DNA from: Candidatus Omnitrophota bacterium
GTDB lineage: Bacteria > Omnitrophota > Gorgyraeia > 1-14-0-20-64-10 > JACQQZ01
DNA: 12,806 nt
NCBI GenBank assembly: GCA_016206635.1
Contig: JACQRF010000001.1
Coordinates: forward strand, 1-12,806
Direction: 5' to 3'
In this document: positions 6,805 to 12,806 of the stretch, piece by piece
Layout of the letters: every line of letters begins with the position of its first letter
Numbering within the stretch: position 1 is the first letter of the stretch
Notes under the pieces: generated by a model
What the model saw: only the letters and a program-made list of their open reading frames with translations
What the model was told of the DNA's origin: nothing
The model's database searches: none
Translations under genes and position numbers: made by a program

Positions 6805-7646
6805 GACAGGAGGGCGCCGGCGAGGGCCAGCACCAGCTTGCGGGGGGTGGAGAGGCGGATCGGGTGGGTGAAGACGTCGTAGCGGACGCGAGCCATCGCT
6901 GCTAACAAGCGCTCGTAGACGGCGGCCATCGCCAGCGCCGGGGTGAGCGCCCAGCGGTCCTCGCGGGTGATCGCGGCCCGGGCCTTCGCAAACAATCCCC
7001 TGGCCCGCGCCGCCTCGAACGCCATCAGCGCCGCGAACGCCGCATCAGAGCGCCGGTCATGGATCTGCGACTCCGTCACGTGGAATCGCGCCAGGTCCTC
7101 CTGCGGGAGATAGAGGCGGCCACGAGCCGCGTCGGCCGCCACGTCGCGCAGGATATTCGTCAGCTGGAACGCTGCGCCGAGCGCCCGCGCGAACGCCTGG
7201 CTCTCCGGCCGCCGACAGCCGAATACCTTGATCGCGATCAGCCCCACTACGCCGGCGACGTAGTAGCAGTACTGTGACAGCTCCTCGAAGGTCTCGACCC
7301 GGCGCGGCGCCAGATCCCACGACATGCCGGTCAGGAGATCCTCCGGCAGCGCCCGGGGAATCGCGTAGGTCGTCACGACGGTCCGCAGCGCCTGCCCCAC
7401 CGGATGGGCCGGCCATCCCTCGTAGCAGGCCGCCACCTCCCGCCGCCAGCGCGCCAGCTCCCGCACCGCCTCCCCCGCGGGTCCGCCGCTGTCCACGACG
7501 TCGTCCACCACCCGGCAGAAGCTGTAGACGGCGAACATCGCCTCGCGGCGGGCCGGGGGCAACAACCAGAGGGCGTAATAAAAATTGCTGCCGCTGGCGC
7601 GCGCCACATGGCGGCAGTAGCGGGAGCCGATGTCAATGAGCGGCAC
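6801..7646 (-). CDS. hpnD: Presqualene diphosphate synthase HpnD
   Basis: A class I prenyl synthase of the squalene/phytoene synthase family; HpnD condenses two farnesyl diphosphates to presqualene diphosphate. With the start chosen here the protein has 281 residues. The aspartate motifs are DDVVD (48-52, in SFCRVVDDVVD) and DVAAD (168-172, in QLTNILRDVAADAARGRLYLP). GSNFYYALWLLPPARREAMFA is typical of the N-terminus (split GSNFYYALWLL and PPARREAMFA). I prefer the GTG at 7646 because AGAGGG lies 7 nt upstream and the family begins near here; a GTG at 7667 would add seven residues. It overlaps the end of hpnC by 14 nt, implying translational coupling. It is told apart from HpnC by its neighbour and signature wording, not by activity. 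Confidence 0.93.
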   Translation of the reverse strand: MPLIDIGSRYCRHVARASGSNFYYALWLLPPARREAMFAVYSFCRVVDDVVDSGGPAGEAVRELARWRREVAACYEGWPAHPVGQALRTVVTTYAIPRALPEDLLTGMSWDLAPRRVETFEELSQYCYYVAGVVGLIAIKVFGCRRPESQAFARALGAAFQLTNILRDVAADAARGRLYLPQEDLARFHVTESQIHDRRSDAAFAALMAFEAARARGLFAKARAAITREDRWALTPALAMAAVYERLLAAMARVRYDVFTHPIRLSTPRKLVLALAGALLS

Positions 7647-8520
7647 AGGATTTCCCTCTGAAGGCACGCATGGCGATCATCAGCTTATCGGCGGTCGTGA
7701 GGGCCGGACGATGGCGGAACGTGTCGTAGCCGGCGGCCCGCGTCCGCCGGAGAATGGTCGTCCCGCCAAGCCAGGTGGCCCGCAATTCCCACCGCAGCCG
7801 TCCGCGCACCCGCCCCGGCAACGCCGCCCCTTCGCGGAACAACCGCTCCGCCACATCGGCCGCCTCGGTCATCGCCCGACGGAAGCCTTCATCCACGACG
7901 TGGTCGAACAACGCGGCCTCGGTGACGCCATACCGGGCCATGGTGTCCTGCGGGAGATAGATCCGGTCCTTGTGCAGATCAATCGCCAGATCCTGCCAGA
8001 AGTTCACAAGCTGCAGCGCCGTGCAGATGCAGTCGGACAAGCGGTGCAGCTCCGCATCGCGGTAGCCGAACAACCACAGCACGAGGCGCCCGACCGGGTT
8101 GGCGGAGTATCGGCAGTAGTTGGTCAGCAGGTCGTCCCAGGTGGCGTAGCGATGGACGGTGACATCGCGCGTGAACGCGGTCAGCAAATCGCGGAAGAGT
8201 TGGACCGGGAGGTCGTAGACTCGGATCGTCTCGCCGAGGGCGACGAAGACCGGGTGAGTGGCGCGGCCGGCCACGCACGCCTCGAGCGACTCACCCCACT
8301 GTGCCAGCCGGGTCAGCGCCCGCTGGGGATCAGATTCCTCGTCGGAGAGATCGTCCGCGGTGCGGGCGAACGCGTAGACGGCCGCCACGTGCGGCCGCAG
8401 CGCCGGCGGGATCAGCCAGGAGGCGACTGGGAAATTCTCATAATGCGAGGCGGTCAACCACTGGCAATACCGGTAGGCCGAGGGCACGCGGGAGCTGTCC
8501 CTCCCCCATCGGCGGATCAC
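7633..8520 (-). CDS. hpnC: Hydroxysqualene synthase HpnC
   Basis: A squalene/phytoene synthase paralogue that converts presqualene diphosphate to hydroxysqualene, between HpnD and HpnE. The 295 residues include SHYENFPVASWLIPPALRPH (25-44), typical of HpnC, YAFARTADDLSD with the first aspartate motif at 56-60, and LVNFWQDLAIDLHKDRIYLP with the second at 177-181. The reading frame is open upstream to 8814, but that part is a shadow of the AstB-like gene. I start at the GTG at 8520, whose GTGA overlaps the stop of that gene by 4 nt and has GGGGGA 5 nt upstream. The overlap couples a hopanoid gene directly to the arginine-type genes. Confidence 0.94.
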   Translation of the reverse strand: MIRRWGRDSSRVPSAYRYCQWLTASHYENFPVASWLIPPALRPHVAAVYAFARTADDLSDEESDPQRALTRLAQWGESLEACVAGRATHPVFVALGETIRVYDLPVQLFRDLLTAFTRDVTVHRYATWDDLLTNYCRYSANPVGRLVLWLFGYRDAELHRLSDCICTALQLVNFWQDLAIDLHKDRIYLPQDTMARYGVTEAALFDHVVDEGFRRAMTEAADVAERLFREGAALPGRVRGRLRWELRATWLGGTTILRRTRAAGYDTFRHRPALTTADKLMIAMRAFRGKSCAAH

Positions 8521-9485
8521 GAATCCCCCAGATTGAGCAGCAGGCACTTCACGGAGCCGCCGCCGGTGACAGTAAACTCCGAGACATCCACAAACACCGG
8601 CTCGACGCCGCGCGCGCGGATCGTGGCGGCCAGCGCCGCGCTGATTTGGCGGGCGATGACCAACCGGGGGCCGCGGGGCGTGTCCACTGGGAACGCATTC
8701 GCGGCGAACGCCGCCGCATCGTCGGCGGTTAACGGCACGATCCGCTCGCCGAACCGGTCGGTCAGGCGGCGCTGCGCCTCGGGCGCCAGGGCCGGCCAAT
8801 AGGCCAGCAGCCATTCCCGGCGCGGGCCAAACGCCCCCAGGCAGGTATCGCCATGATAATACCGCTCATCCATCAATGCCAACGGCATGACCTCGCGCGG
8901 GGCCGTCACGCGTTGAATGGCCGGCAGGGCGCGGGCATCGGTCCGGAACCCGTAGACCCGCCGGTACGGCGGCCAACCCCAGCGGGGGGTCCAGCGCGGG
9001 CGCTCCAGCCGGCCATGGGTGAACAGGTAGACGGCGCGGGCGGGGTCCCCGGACGGATCGCCCACCGGAAAGGTATCGGCCTCCCCTTCCCACTGAGGAT
9101 GCTCCTCGTGGCCGGTGCCAGGGGGGCCTGGCCCCCCTGGCACCGGTGGCAGCTCCTCGACGCGGTAGCCGTGCCGCTCGAGGAATGGGCGAAAGAGCGC
9201 GCGCTCTCCGGCCCGCGCCGGACTCGGACGGCTCAGGTACACGGTGTCGCCGACCCGCAACCCGGCATTGGCCGGAAAGACCGCGCCGGGGTGGTCCACC
9301 GACGGCGGCAGAACCAGCACCCGGACGCCCAGGTCAACCAACGTCTGGCGAAACCGCTCCCATTGCCACAGCATGCGGTCCCGCTTGACGACGCGGCGGC
9401 GGCCCCACCGATCGCGCGTATGGGGATTGGCGCCGGCGACGATACGAAAATACCGCGGGTGGCCGAGCAGCACTGTCTGCGGCAT
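8517..9485 (-). CDS. Guanidine-modifying hydrolase (DDAH/amidinotransferase type) in the AstB position
   Basis: A single-domain, 322-residue member of the amidinotransferase / dimethylarginine dimethylaminohydrolase superfamily, which attacks guanidino groups through a cysteine. Seen: VFPANAGLRVGDTVYLSR near residue 68, EGEADTF (acidic substrate-binding pair), the catalytic-histidine motif YYHGDTC with H211, and GGGSVKCLLL with the presumed nucleophile C314. True AstB succinylarginine dihydrolases belong to the same superfamily but are about 440 residues. Given the adjacent AstA and AstD homologues, the likely substrate is succinylarginine, giving succinylornithine or perhaps succinylcitrulline; a DDAH- or citrullinase-like role remains possible. 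Its ATG directly follows the AstD stop (TAAATG). Residues about 114-125 (PVPGGPGPPGTG) come from a perfect palindromic insertion. Confidence 0.82.
   Translation of the reverse strand: MPQTVLLGHPRYFRIVAGANPHTRDRWGRRRVVKRDRMLWQWERFRQTLVDLGVRVLVLPPSVDHPGAVFPANAGLRVGDTVYLSRPSPARAGERALFRPFLERHGYRVEELPPVPGGPGPPGTGHEEHPQWEGEADTFPVGDPSGDPARAVYLFTHGRLERPRWTPRWGWPPYRRVYGFRTDARALPAIQRVTAPREVMPLALMDERYYHGDTCLGAFGPRREWLLAYWPALAPEAQRRLTDRFGERIVPLTADDAAAFAANAFPVDTPRGPRLVIARQISAALAATIRARGVEPVFVDVSEFTVTGGGSVKCLLLNLGDS
9112..9146. repeat. Perfect 35-bp odd palindrome inside the AstB-like gene
   Basis: Arms 9112-9128 (CCGGTGCCAGGGGGGCC) and 9130-9146 are exact reverse complements around a single T at 9129. It encodes a Pro/Gly-rich loop between RVEELPP and the conserved EGEADTF motif, and contains no stop in the reading frame. 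Confidence 0.95.
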
Positions 9486-10997
9486 TTAGGCCGGGAATCC
9501 CGGTGGAATGTCCCGGGCGACCAGCGGGCGCTCGTCTTCGAGCACCGCCACCGGATAGACACACTGATGAATCGCGAAGAGCCCCGCCGGCTGCTGGTTG
9601 CCGCTGGCTTTGGTGCCCCCGAACGGGAGCAGGCCGGAGCTGCCGATCGTGCCGCGGTTCCAATTCACCAGCCCGGTGTCAACGCGCCGGCTGACCGCCT
9701 CGAAGGCGCGGCGCGAGCGCGTGAATAGGCTGGTGACGAGGCCGTACGGCACGTCGTTGTTGAGGGCGATCGCCTCGTCGGTGGATCGGACGAGATAGAT
9801 CGCGACGTCGGGCCCAAAAATCTCGCTGGTGCGGTAGAAGGGGGCCGTCCCTTTTCGGATCGACCCCGGGCGCTCGCACAGATGGACGCTGGGACGCACA
9901 TAGTGGCCCCGATAGCCGGCCACCGACGCCGGGCCACCAGGTCTCAACGGTTCATAGCCGTCCCGCCGGGCGACCGCAAGGGCGGCGCGGTATTTCGCGA
10001 CGGCGGCGCGGCTGACCAACGGTCCCATGAACGTGCCGGGGGTCATCGGGTGCCCGATCGTCAACCGATCGACCAGCGGCAGAAATTCGTCGAGGAATCG
10101 CGTGGCCCGCCGGCGATGGAGGATGATCCGGCTGGTGGCGTTGCACCGTTGGCCCGCCATGGCGTAGGCGCCGATCGCCGCCTCGCGGGCCGCCAACCGC
10201 ACGTCGGCGTCCGCCAAGACGAGCGCCGCGTTCTTGCCCCCCATCTCCAACGCGACGCTCTTGTTCGCATGCCGCCAGAGCGCCTGCTGGATCCGACGGC
10301 CGGTCGCCACCGATCCGGTGAACAGGACTGCGCGCACCGCCGGCTGCTCGATCAGACGCGCGCCGACGGCGCCGCCGCCGGCGACCACGTTGAACACGCC
10401 GGCCGGCAGGCCGGCCTCCTGCGCGCAGGCCGCCAGCATCTGCCCGACGAACGGCGCGAACTCCGATGGCTTGAACACGATGGTATTCCCGGTCAACAGT
10501 CCCGGGAGGAACTGGCTGGCCGGGATGTGCGCGGGGAAATTACACGGGCCCAGGATGGCCAGCACGCCCTGGGGGCGGTACCGGCAGATCCCGCGCACGC
10601 GCGCGGCCACCGGGACCGTCAACGGCCGCACGCGCGGCCAGGCGTACGTCACGGTCTCATCCACCCGGGCGATCAGGCGATCCACCTCCCGCATCGCCTC
10701 CCACCACGGCTTGCCGACTTCGCGGGCGATCATCGTGGCCAACGGGACCCGATGGCGGCGCACCGCCTGCTGGAAGCGTTTCAGGGCGCGGCGGCGGCGA
10801 GCGAACGACGCCCCGGACCAGGCGGGCCAGGCGCGCGCGGCGGCGGCGACCGCGGCGTCCACCGCCGACGGGTCTTCCCGCACGGCGCCGACCGGATGCG
10901 CCAGATCGCCGGGGTCCTCGCTGACGAGCGGCGCGCCACCCGACGGCCGCACCCACCGCCCCCCGATGTAATTCCCCCGAAAAAGGGCCACTTTCAT
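9486..10997 (-). CDS. astD: N-succinylglutamate 5-semialdehyde dehydrogenase (AstD-type ALDH)
   Basis: An NAD(P)-dependent aldehyde dehydrogenase; in the arginine succinyltransferase pathway AstD oxidises succinylglutamate semialdehyde to succinylglutamate. It has 503 residues (the E. coli enzyme is about 490). Seen: the start MKVALFRGNYIGGRW, GPCNFPAHIP, FKPSEFAPFVG, VLFTGSVATGRRI, the general base E251 in LEMGGKN, the nucleophile C285 in AGQRCNATSR, and EIFGPDV. I choose the ATG at 10997, with AAAAAAGGG just upstream, over the ATG at 11027, which overlaps astA. Residues 382-386 (KGTAP) lie just before EIFGPDV and may be the remains of an inserted repeat. The substrate is inferred from neighbours; other aldehyde substrates cannot be excluded. 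Confidence 0.88.
   Translation of the reverse strand: MKVALFRGNYIGGRWVRPSGGAPLVSEDPGDLAHPVGAVREDPSAVDAAVAAAARAWPAWSGASFARRRRALKRFQQAVRRHRVPLATMIAREVGKPWWEAMREVDRLIARVDETVTYAWPRVRPLTVPVAARVRGICRYRPQGVLAILGPCNFPAHIPASQFLPGLLTGNTIVFKPSEFAPFVGQMLAACAQEAGLPAGVFNVVAGGGAVGARLIEQPAVRAVLFTGSVATGRRIQQALWRHANKSVALEMGGKNAALVLADADVRLAAREAAIGAYAMAGQRCNATSRIILHRRRATRFLDEFLPLVDRLTIGHPMTPGTFMGPLVSRAAVAKYRAALAVARRDGYEPLRPGGPASVAGYRGHYVRPSVHLCERPGSIRKGTAPFYRTSEIFGPDVAIYLVRSTDEAIALNNDVPYGLVTSLFTRSRRAFEAVSRRVDTGLVNWNRGTIGSSGLLPFGGTKASGNQQPAGLFAIHQCVYPVAVLEDERPLVARDIPPGFPA
9838..9855. repeat. Probable decayed half-copy of the GGGAC(N)GTCCC repeat inside astD
   Basis: On the minus strand this reads AAAAGGGACGGCCCCCTT, one base away from GGGAC-N-GTCCC in its centre and flanked by A's and T's. 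It encodes KGTAP, matching the GTVP encoded by the intact copies in hpnE and astA in the same reading frame. The symmetry is imperfect. Confidence 0.4.
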
Positions 10998-11011
10998 CAG
11001 CGGCCCTTTTT
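10980..11011 (-). promoter_or_regulatory. Terminator-like hairpin enclosing the astD start codon
   Basis: Arms 10980-10989 (AAAAAGGGCC) and 11002-11011 (GGCCCTTTTT) are exact inverted repeats around a 12-nt loop. On the minus strand the loop contains the astD ATG and the downstream arm ends in five T's, so it looks like an intrinsic terminator or attenuator lying across the astA-astD junction. It also pairs the astD ribosome site. Confidence 0.5.
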
Positions 11012-12036
11012 TAGAGGGGGGTGACATGGACGGGCATCCCGGGTTGGCCCTCCAACATCTTCATCACCATGGCGGACACCTCCACCTGATCGTGGCGCCA
11101 ACGATACGTGGCGGCGACGGCGCGGAATTCTCCGCGGGCCGGCGCCGTGCACAACAGGCCGTCTCTCGGAACAGGGACAGTCCCTTGTGGGGACAGTCCC
11201 TGTTCCGCGGCCGCCACGAGTCGCCCCGGCCGCATCCGCCGCACCAGCGTCAGGTCGGCGAGCCGCGCGCCGTAGTACGGCCCGCCGTCGAAGGGCTCCA
11301 CCTGCCGCAGGTCACGAAAGCCGATCGCCCGCAGCCGCCGGCACGCCCCGGCCGCGGCGGGATGCACCACCCCGAGATCCCGACGGACGGCCGGCGGGAA
11401 CCGGTCCAACGGCACCGGCGTCCTCGGAAACGCCCGCCGGATGAACGCCGTATCCGTGACGCTCCGGCGATCCGCCTCGCGGTACGAGAGCCCGGTCAAC
11501 GGGCCGCCGAACGCCCGCCAGAACCGGCTGTCGCCGGCGCGGGTCAGCGGTGGGAGATATTCTACCAAGATCTCCGGCTCGCCGCGCTCGGGATGGGCCG
11601 CGAGATAGGCCACGCGGGCGTAGGACAACTGGCGCCCGAGCCGCTCCCGATGCCCGCGGAACCGCGGCAGCAGGACGAGGCCGCCGAGCTCCGTCGGCCC
11701 GTCCGTCGTCATCCCCAATCGCAGCGCCGGCCCCCAGCCCGGCGCCGTCGTGACGTCAAGCCAAAAGTGCGGCCGCGACGGCGTGCCGTGTTTGGCGATG
11801 ATCAGAGAACAGCCAACGACGCGGTGGTCCCGCGGACGCTCCATGACGAAGAGGTAGCGGGCCGTGGGCTTGGGCACCGCGCCGCGGAACGCGCGGACGG
11901 AGGTGGCGACGAGCCGCGTCAGCACGCGGCGGTCCGCGGGGAGATTGTAGGAGTCGAGCTGCCGCGCCAGCGGCCAGAGCGCCGGCAGGTCGCTCACCCT
12001 CGCCTGCCGGATCCGGAACGTCGGCGCGGCGGTCAC
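11011..12036 (-). CDS. astA: Arginine N-succinyltransferase homologue
   Basis: A GNAT-fold acyltransferase of the AstA/AruG family, which transfers succinyl from succinyl-CoA to the alpha-amino group of arginine (or ornithine). The 341 residues include RIRQARVSDLPALWPLAR at the start, YLFVMERPRDHRVVGCSLI, TELGGLVLLPRFRGHRERLG (the CoA-binding region, about residue 112), SRFWRAFGGPLTGLSYREAD, DTAFIRRAFPRTPVPLDRFP and the C-terminal FDGGPYYGAR. These parallel AstA landmarks closely. The GTG start at 12036 is one base after the stop of the M20 gene; the overlapping ATG there is followed at once by a stop in its frame. Residues about 277-290 (EQGLSPQGTVPVPR) are encoded by an inserted hairpin repeat. 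The stop is 13 nt before astD. Confidence 0.88.
   Translation of the reverse strand: MTAAPTFRIRQARVSDLPALWPLARQLDSYNLPADRRVLTRLVATSVRAFRGAVPKPTARYLFVMERPRDHRVVGCSLIIAKHGTPSRPHFWLDVTTAPGWGPALRLGMTTDGPTELGGLVLLPRFRGHRERLGRQLSYARVAYLAAHPERGEPEILVEYLPPLTRAGDSRFWRAFGGPLTGLSYREADRRSVTDTAFIRRAFPRTPVPLDRFPPAVRRDLGVVHPAAAGACRRLRAIGFRDLRQVEPFDGGPYYGARLADLTLVRRMRPGRLVAAAEQGLSPQGTVPVPRDGLLCTAPARGEFRAVAATYRWRHDQVEVSAMVMKMLEGQPGMPVHVTPL
11167..11207. repeat. Hairpin repeat of the GGGAC(W)GTCCC family inside astA
   Basis: Arms 11167-11184 (CGGAACAGGGACAGTCCC) and 11190-11207 (GGGACAGTCCCTGTTCCG) are inverted with one central mismatch around a 5-nt loop TTGTG. The core GAACAGGGACWGTCCC is shared with 4408-4454, but the central base is A in both arms here and T in both arms there. 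Confidence 0.93.
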
Positions 12037-12037
12037 A

Positions 12038-12806
12038 TTACGTGCAGGCGCGCTCGAGGGCGGCGTGATAAACGGCGATCGCGCGGCGGAGCTGGCGCAG
12101 GGAGGTGCGCTCGTTGGGTTGATGGATATTCCCCTGCGCCTGGCCCGGGCCGAACACGATGGAGGGGATGCCGACCATCTGGTACCAGCCCGCCTCGGAG
12201 CAGCCGGACTTCGCGGCGAGGGCCACCGGGACCCGCGCCGCGCGCATCGCCGCCCGCATCAGGCGCACGACCGGCGCGGTGGGGGAGGTCTGCAGCGCCG
12301 GGTTCTGGCGCTCCCGCCGGAACTGCCAGCGATCGCCCGGCGGGCCGAACAAGGTCCAGGCCAGCGATTCGCACCGCTGCGCGATGCGCCCCAGGTCCTG
12401 CCCCGGCAGCGAGCGCACGTCGAACGTCAGCACCAACGCCCCCTCGACCACCCGGAGCCGCGTCACGGCCGATGTCAATCCGGGGGGCGCGAACGCCCGG
12501 TCGCGAGTTTTCTGGTACGGGGCGAGCAGGGAGGCCAGCCCGGCCAGATAGGCGGCGACATCGGGCCATGGCAGCGTCGGATGCCACCCCGCCGGGAGCC
12601 GGCGAGGGGTGATCGTCATCCCGCGGGGGCAACGGGCCACGAACGCCGGCCGGGACGCCGGCGTGACCGACACCTGGGCCACGCACCGCGCCGGGATGAT
12701 GTTCTCGGCGGTCCCGCCCTCGATGGACAGCAGCCGGAGCCCCGTCGGGGCGGGAGGGACGGGAGGGGGTGAGGGCTGGCGCCGATCGGCGCCAGCCCTC
12801 ACCCCC
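12038..12806 (-). CDS. M20-family metallopeptidase/deacylase, C-terminal part (5' end outside window)
   Basis: A zinc-dependent amidohydrolase of the ArgE/DapE/carboxypeptidase G2 group. The last 255 residues are visible. Seen: IEGGTAENIIPARC, the hallmark of the dimerisation (lid) domain, LTFDVRSLPGQD, and the C-terminal SGCSEAGWYQMVGIPSIVFG followed by NIHQPNE, whose histidine is a metal ligand. The N-terminal metal-binding part (H-x-D, G-D-x-E) must lie beyond the right edge; a GTG at 12802 is not a credible start because the lid domain alone cannot fold as an enzyme. Immediately upstream of astA, it may remove succinyl groups from succinylglutamate, standing in for AstE, but acetyl or other acyl substrates are possible. 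A perfect palindrome encodes the first visible residues. Confidence 0.85.
   Translation of the reverse strand, partial: GVRAGADRRQPSPPPVPPAPTGLRLLSIEGGTAENIIPARCVAQVSVTPASRPAFVARCPRGMTITPRRLPAGWHPTLPWPDVAAYLAGLASLLAPYQKTRDRAFAPPGLTSAVTRLRVVEGALVLTFDVRSLPGQDLGRIAQRCESLAWTLFGPPGDRWQFRRERQNPALQTSPTAPVVRLMRAAMRAARVPVALAAKSGCSEAGWYQMVGIPSIVFGPGQAQGNIHQPNERTSLRQLRRAIAVYHAALERACT
12765..12806. repeat. Perfect palindrome of at least 42 bp inside the M20 gene, cut by the window edge
   Basis: All bases pair around a centre between 12785 and 12786 (core GGCGCCGATCGGCGCC), with no loop, right up to the last base of the window. It may continue beyond it. Forty-two bases is 14 codons, and the M20 frame is open through it. 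The sequence is unlike the other palindromes. Confidence 0.93.

Noticed and set aside
8490..8501. GGGAGCTGTCCC near the start of hpnC as another repeat copy
   Set aside because: It has only partial likeness to GGGAC(W)GTCCC, with the two halves out of register, and lacks flanking arms.
8521..8814. Upstream extension of the hpnC frame
   Set aside because: It is a shadow of the AstB-like gene; family similarity starts only after the GTG at 8520, which overlaps the preceding stop.
11026..12612. A 528-codon open frame on the plus strand opposite astA and the M20 gene
   Set aside because: Arg/Pro-rich shadow product with no recognisable motif; the opposite strand encodes clear AstA and M20 homologues.
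1..12806. tRNA, rRNA, CRISPR array, insertion sequence, phage or replication origin
   Set aside because: No cloverleaf, spaced direct repeats, transposase or integrase motifs were seen on reading both strands; almost all of the window is explained by metabolic genes.

Overview
This is a GC-rich bacterial window, almost wholly coding. Its core is a hopanoid (squalene to hopene) locus joined to an arginine-succinylation locus, with nearly every gene on the minus strand. The organism cannot be fixed from the window alone. It uses the MEP isoprenoid route and the HpnC/D/E route to squalene. One secreted protein has an N-terminus with 'LRP' after the signal peptide and two 'GLEE' motifs, which I associate from memory with Omnitrophota and related PVC-side lineages. 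That is a weak hint, not a classification.

In minus-strand transcription order from the right edge: a 5'-truncated M20 peptidase (12806-12038), an arginine N-succinyltransferase AstA homologue (12036-11011), an AstD-type aldehyde dehydrogenase (10997-9486), a single-domain guanidine-modifying hydrolase in the position of AstB (9485-8517), hpnC (8520-7633) and hpnD (7646-6801). These six genes are overlapping, abutting or within 13 nt of each other, so they look like one transcription unit. The first four could turn arginine into succinylated intermediates and then glutamate; an AstC aminotransferase is not visible.

The hpn series is then interrupted (about 4870-6800) by lower-GC DNA. This carries a hicB-hicA toxin-antitoxin pair on the minus strand and one plus-strand gene for an unrecognised exported protein. 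After this the hopanoid genes resume: hpnE (4861-3476), ispA (3455-2613), dxs (2610-694) and the first 211 codons of squalene-hopene cyclase (633-1, running off the left edge). Together dxs, ispA, hpnC/D/E and shc cover supply of isoprenoid precursor, farnesyl diphosphate, squalene and its cyclisation.

The most striking feature is a set of five palindromes or hairpins of 35-60 bp, each inside a protein-coding gene and each read through in frame: at the start of shc, in hpnE, in the AstB-like gene, in the AstA homologue and in the M20 peptidase. Two of them (hpnE and AstA) share the core GGGAC(W)GTCCC; the other three are unrelated in sequence but perfectly palindromic. A sixth, decayed copy of the GGGAC family probably lies in the AstD gene. 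They resemble, in concept, the protein-inserted palindromic elements of Rickettsia or REP-type elements. They are the best candidate here for something undescribed.

No tRNA, rRNA, CRISPR, transposase gene or convincing intrinsic terminator was found, and no stretch longer than about 150 bases lacks a gene.
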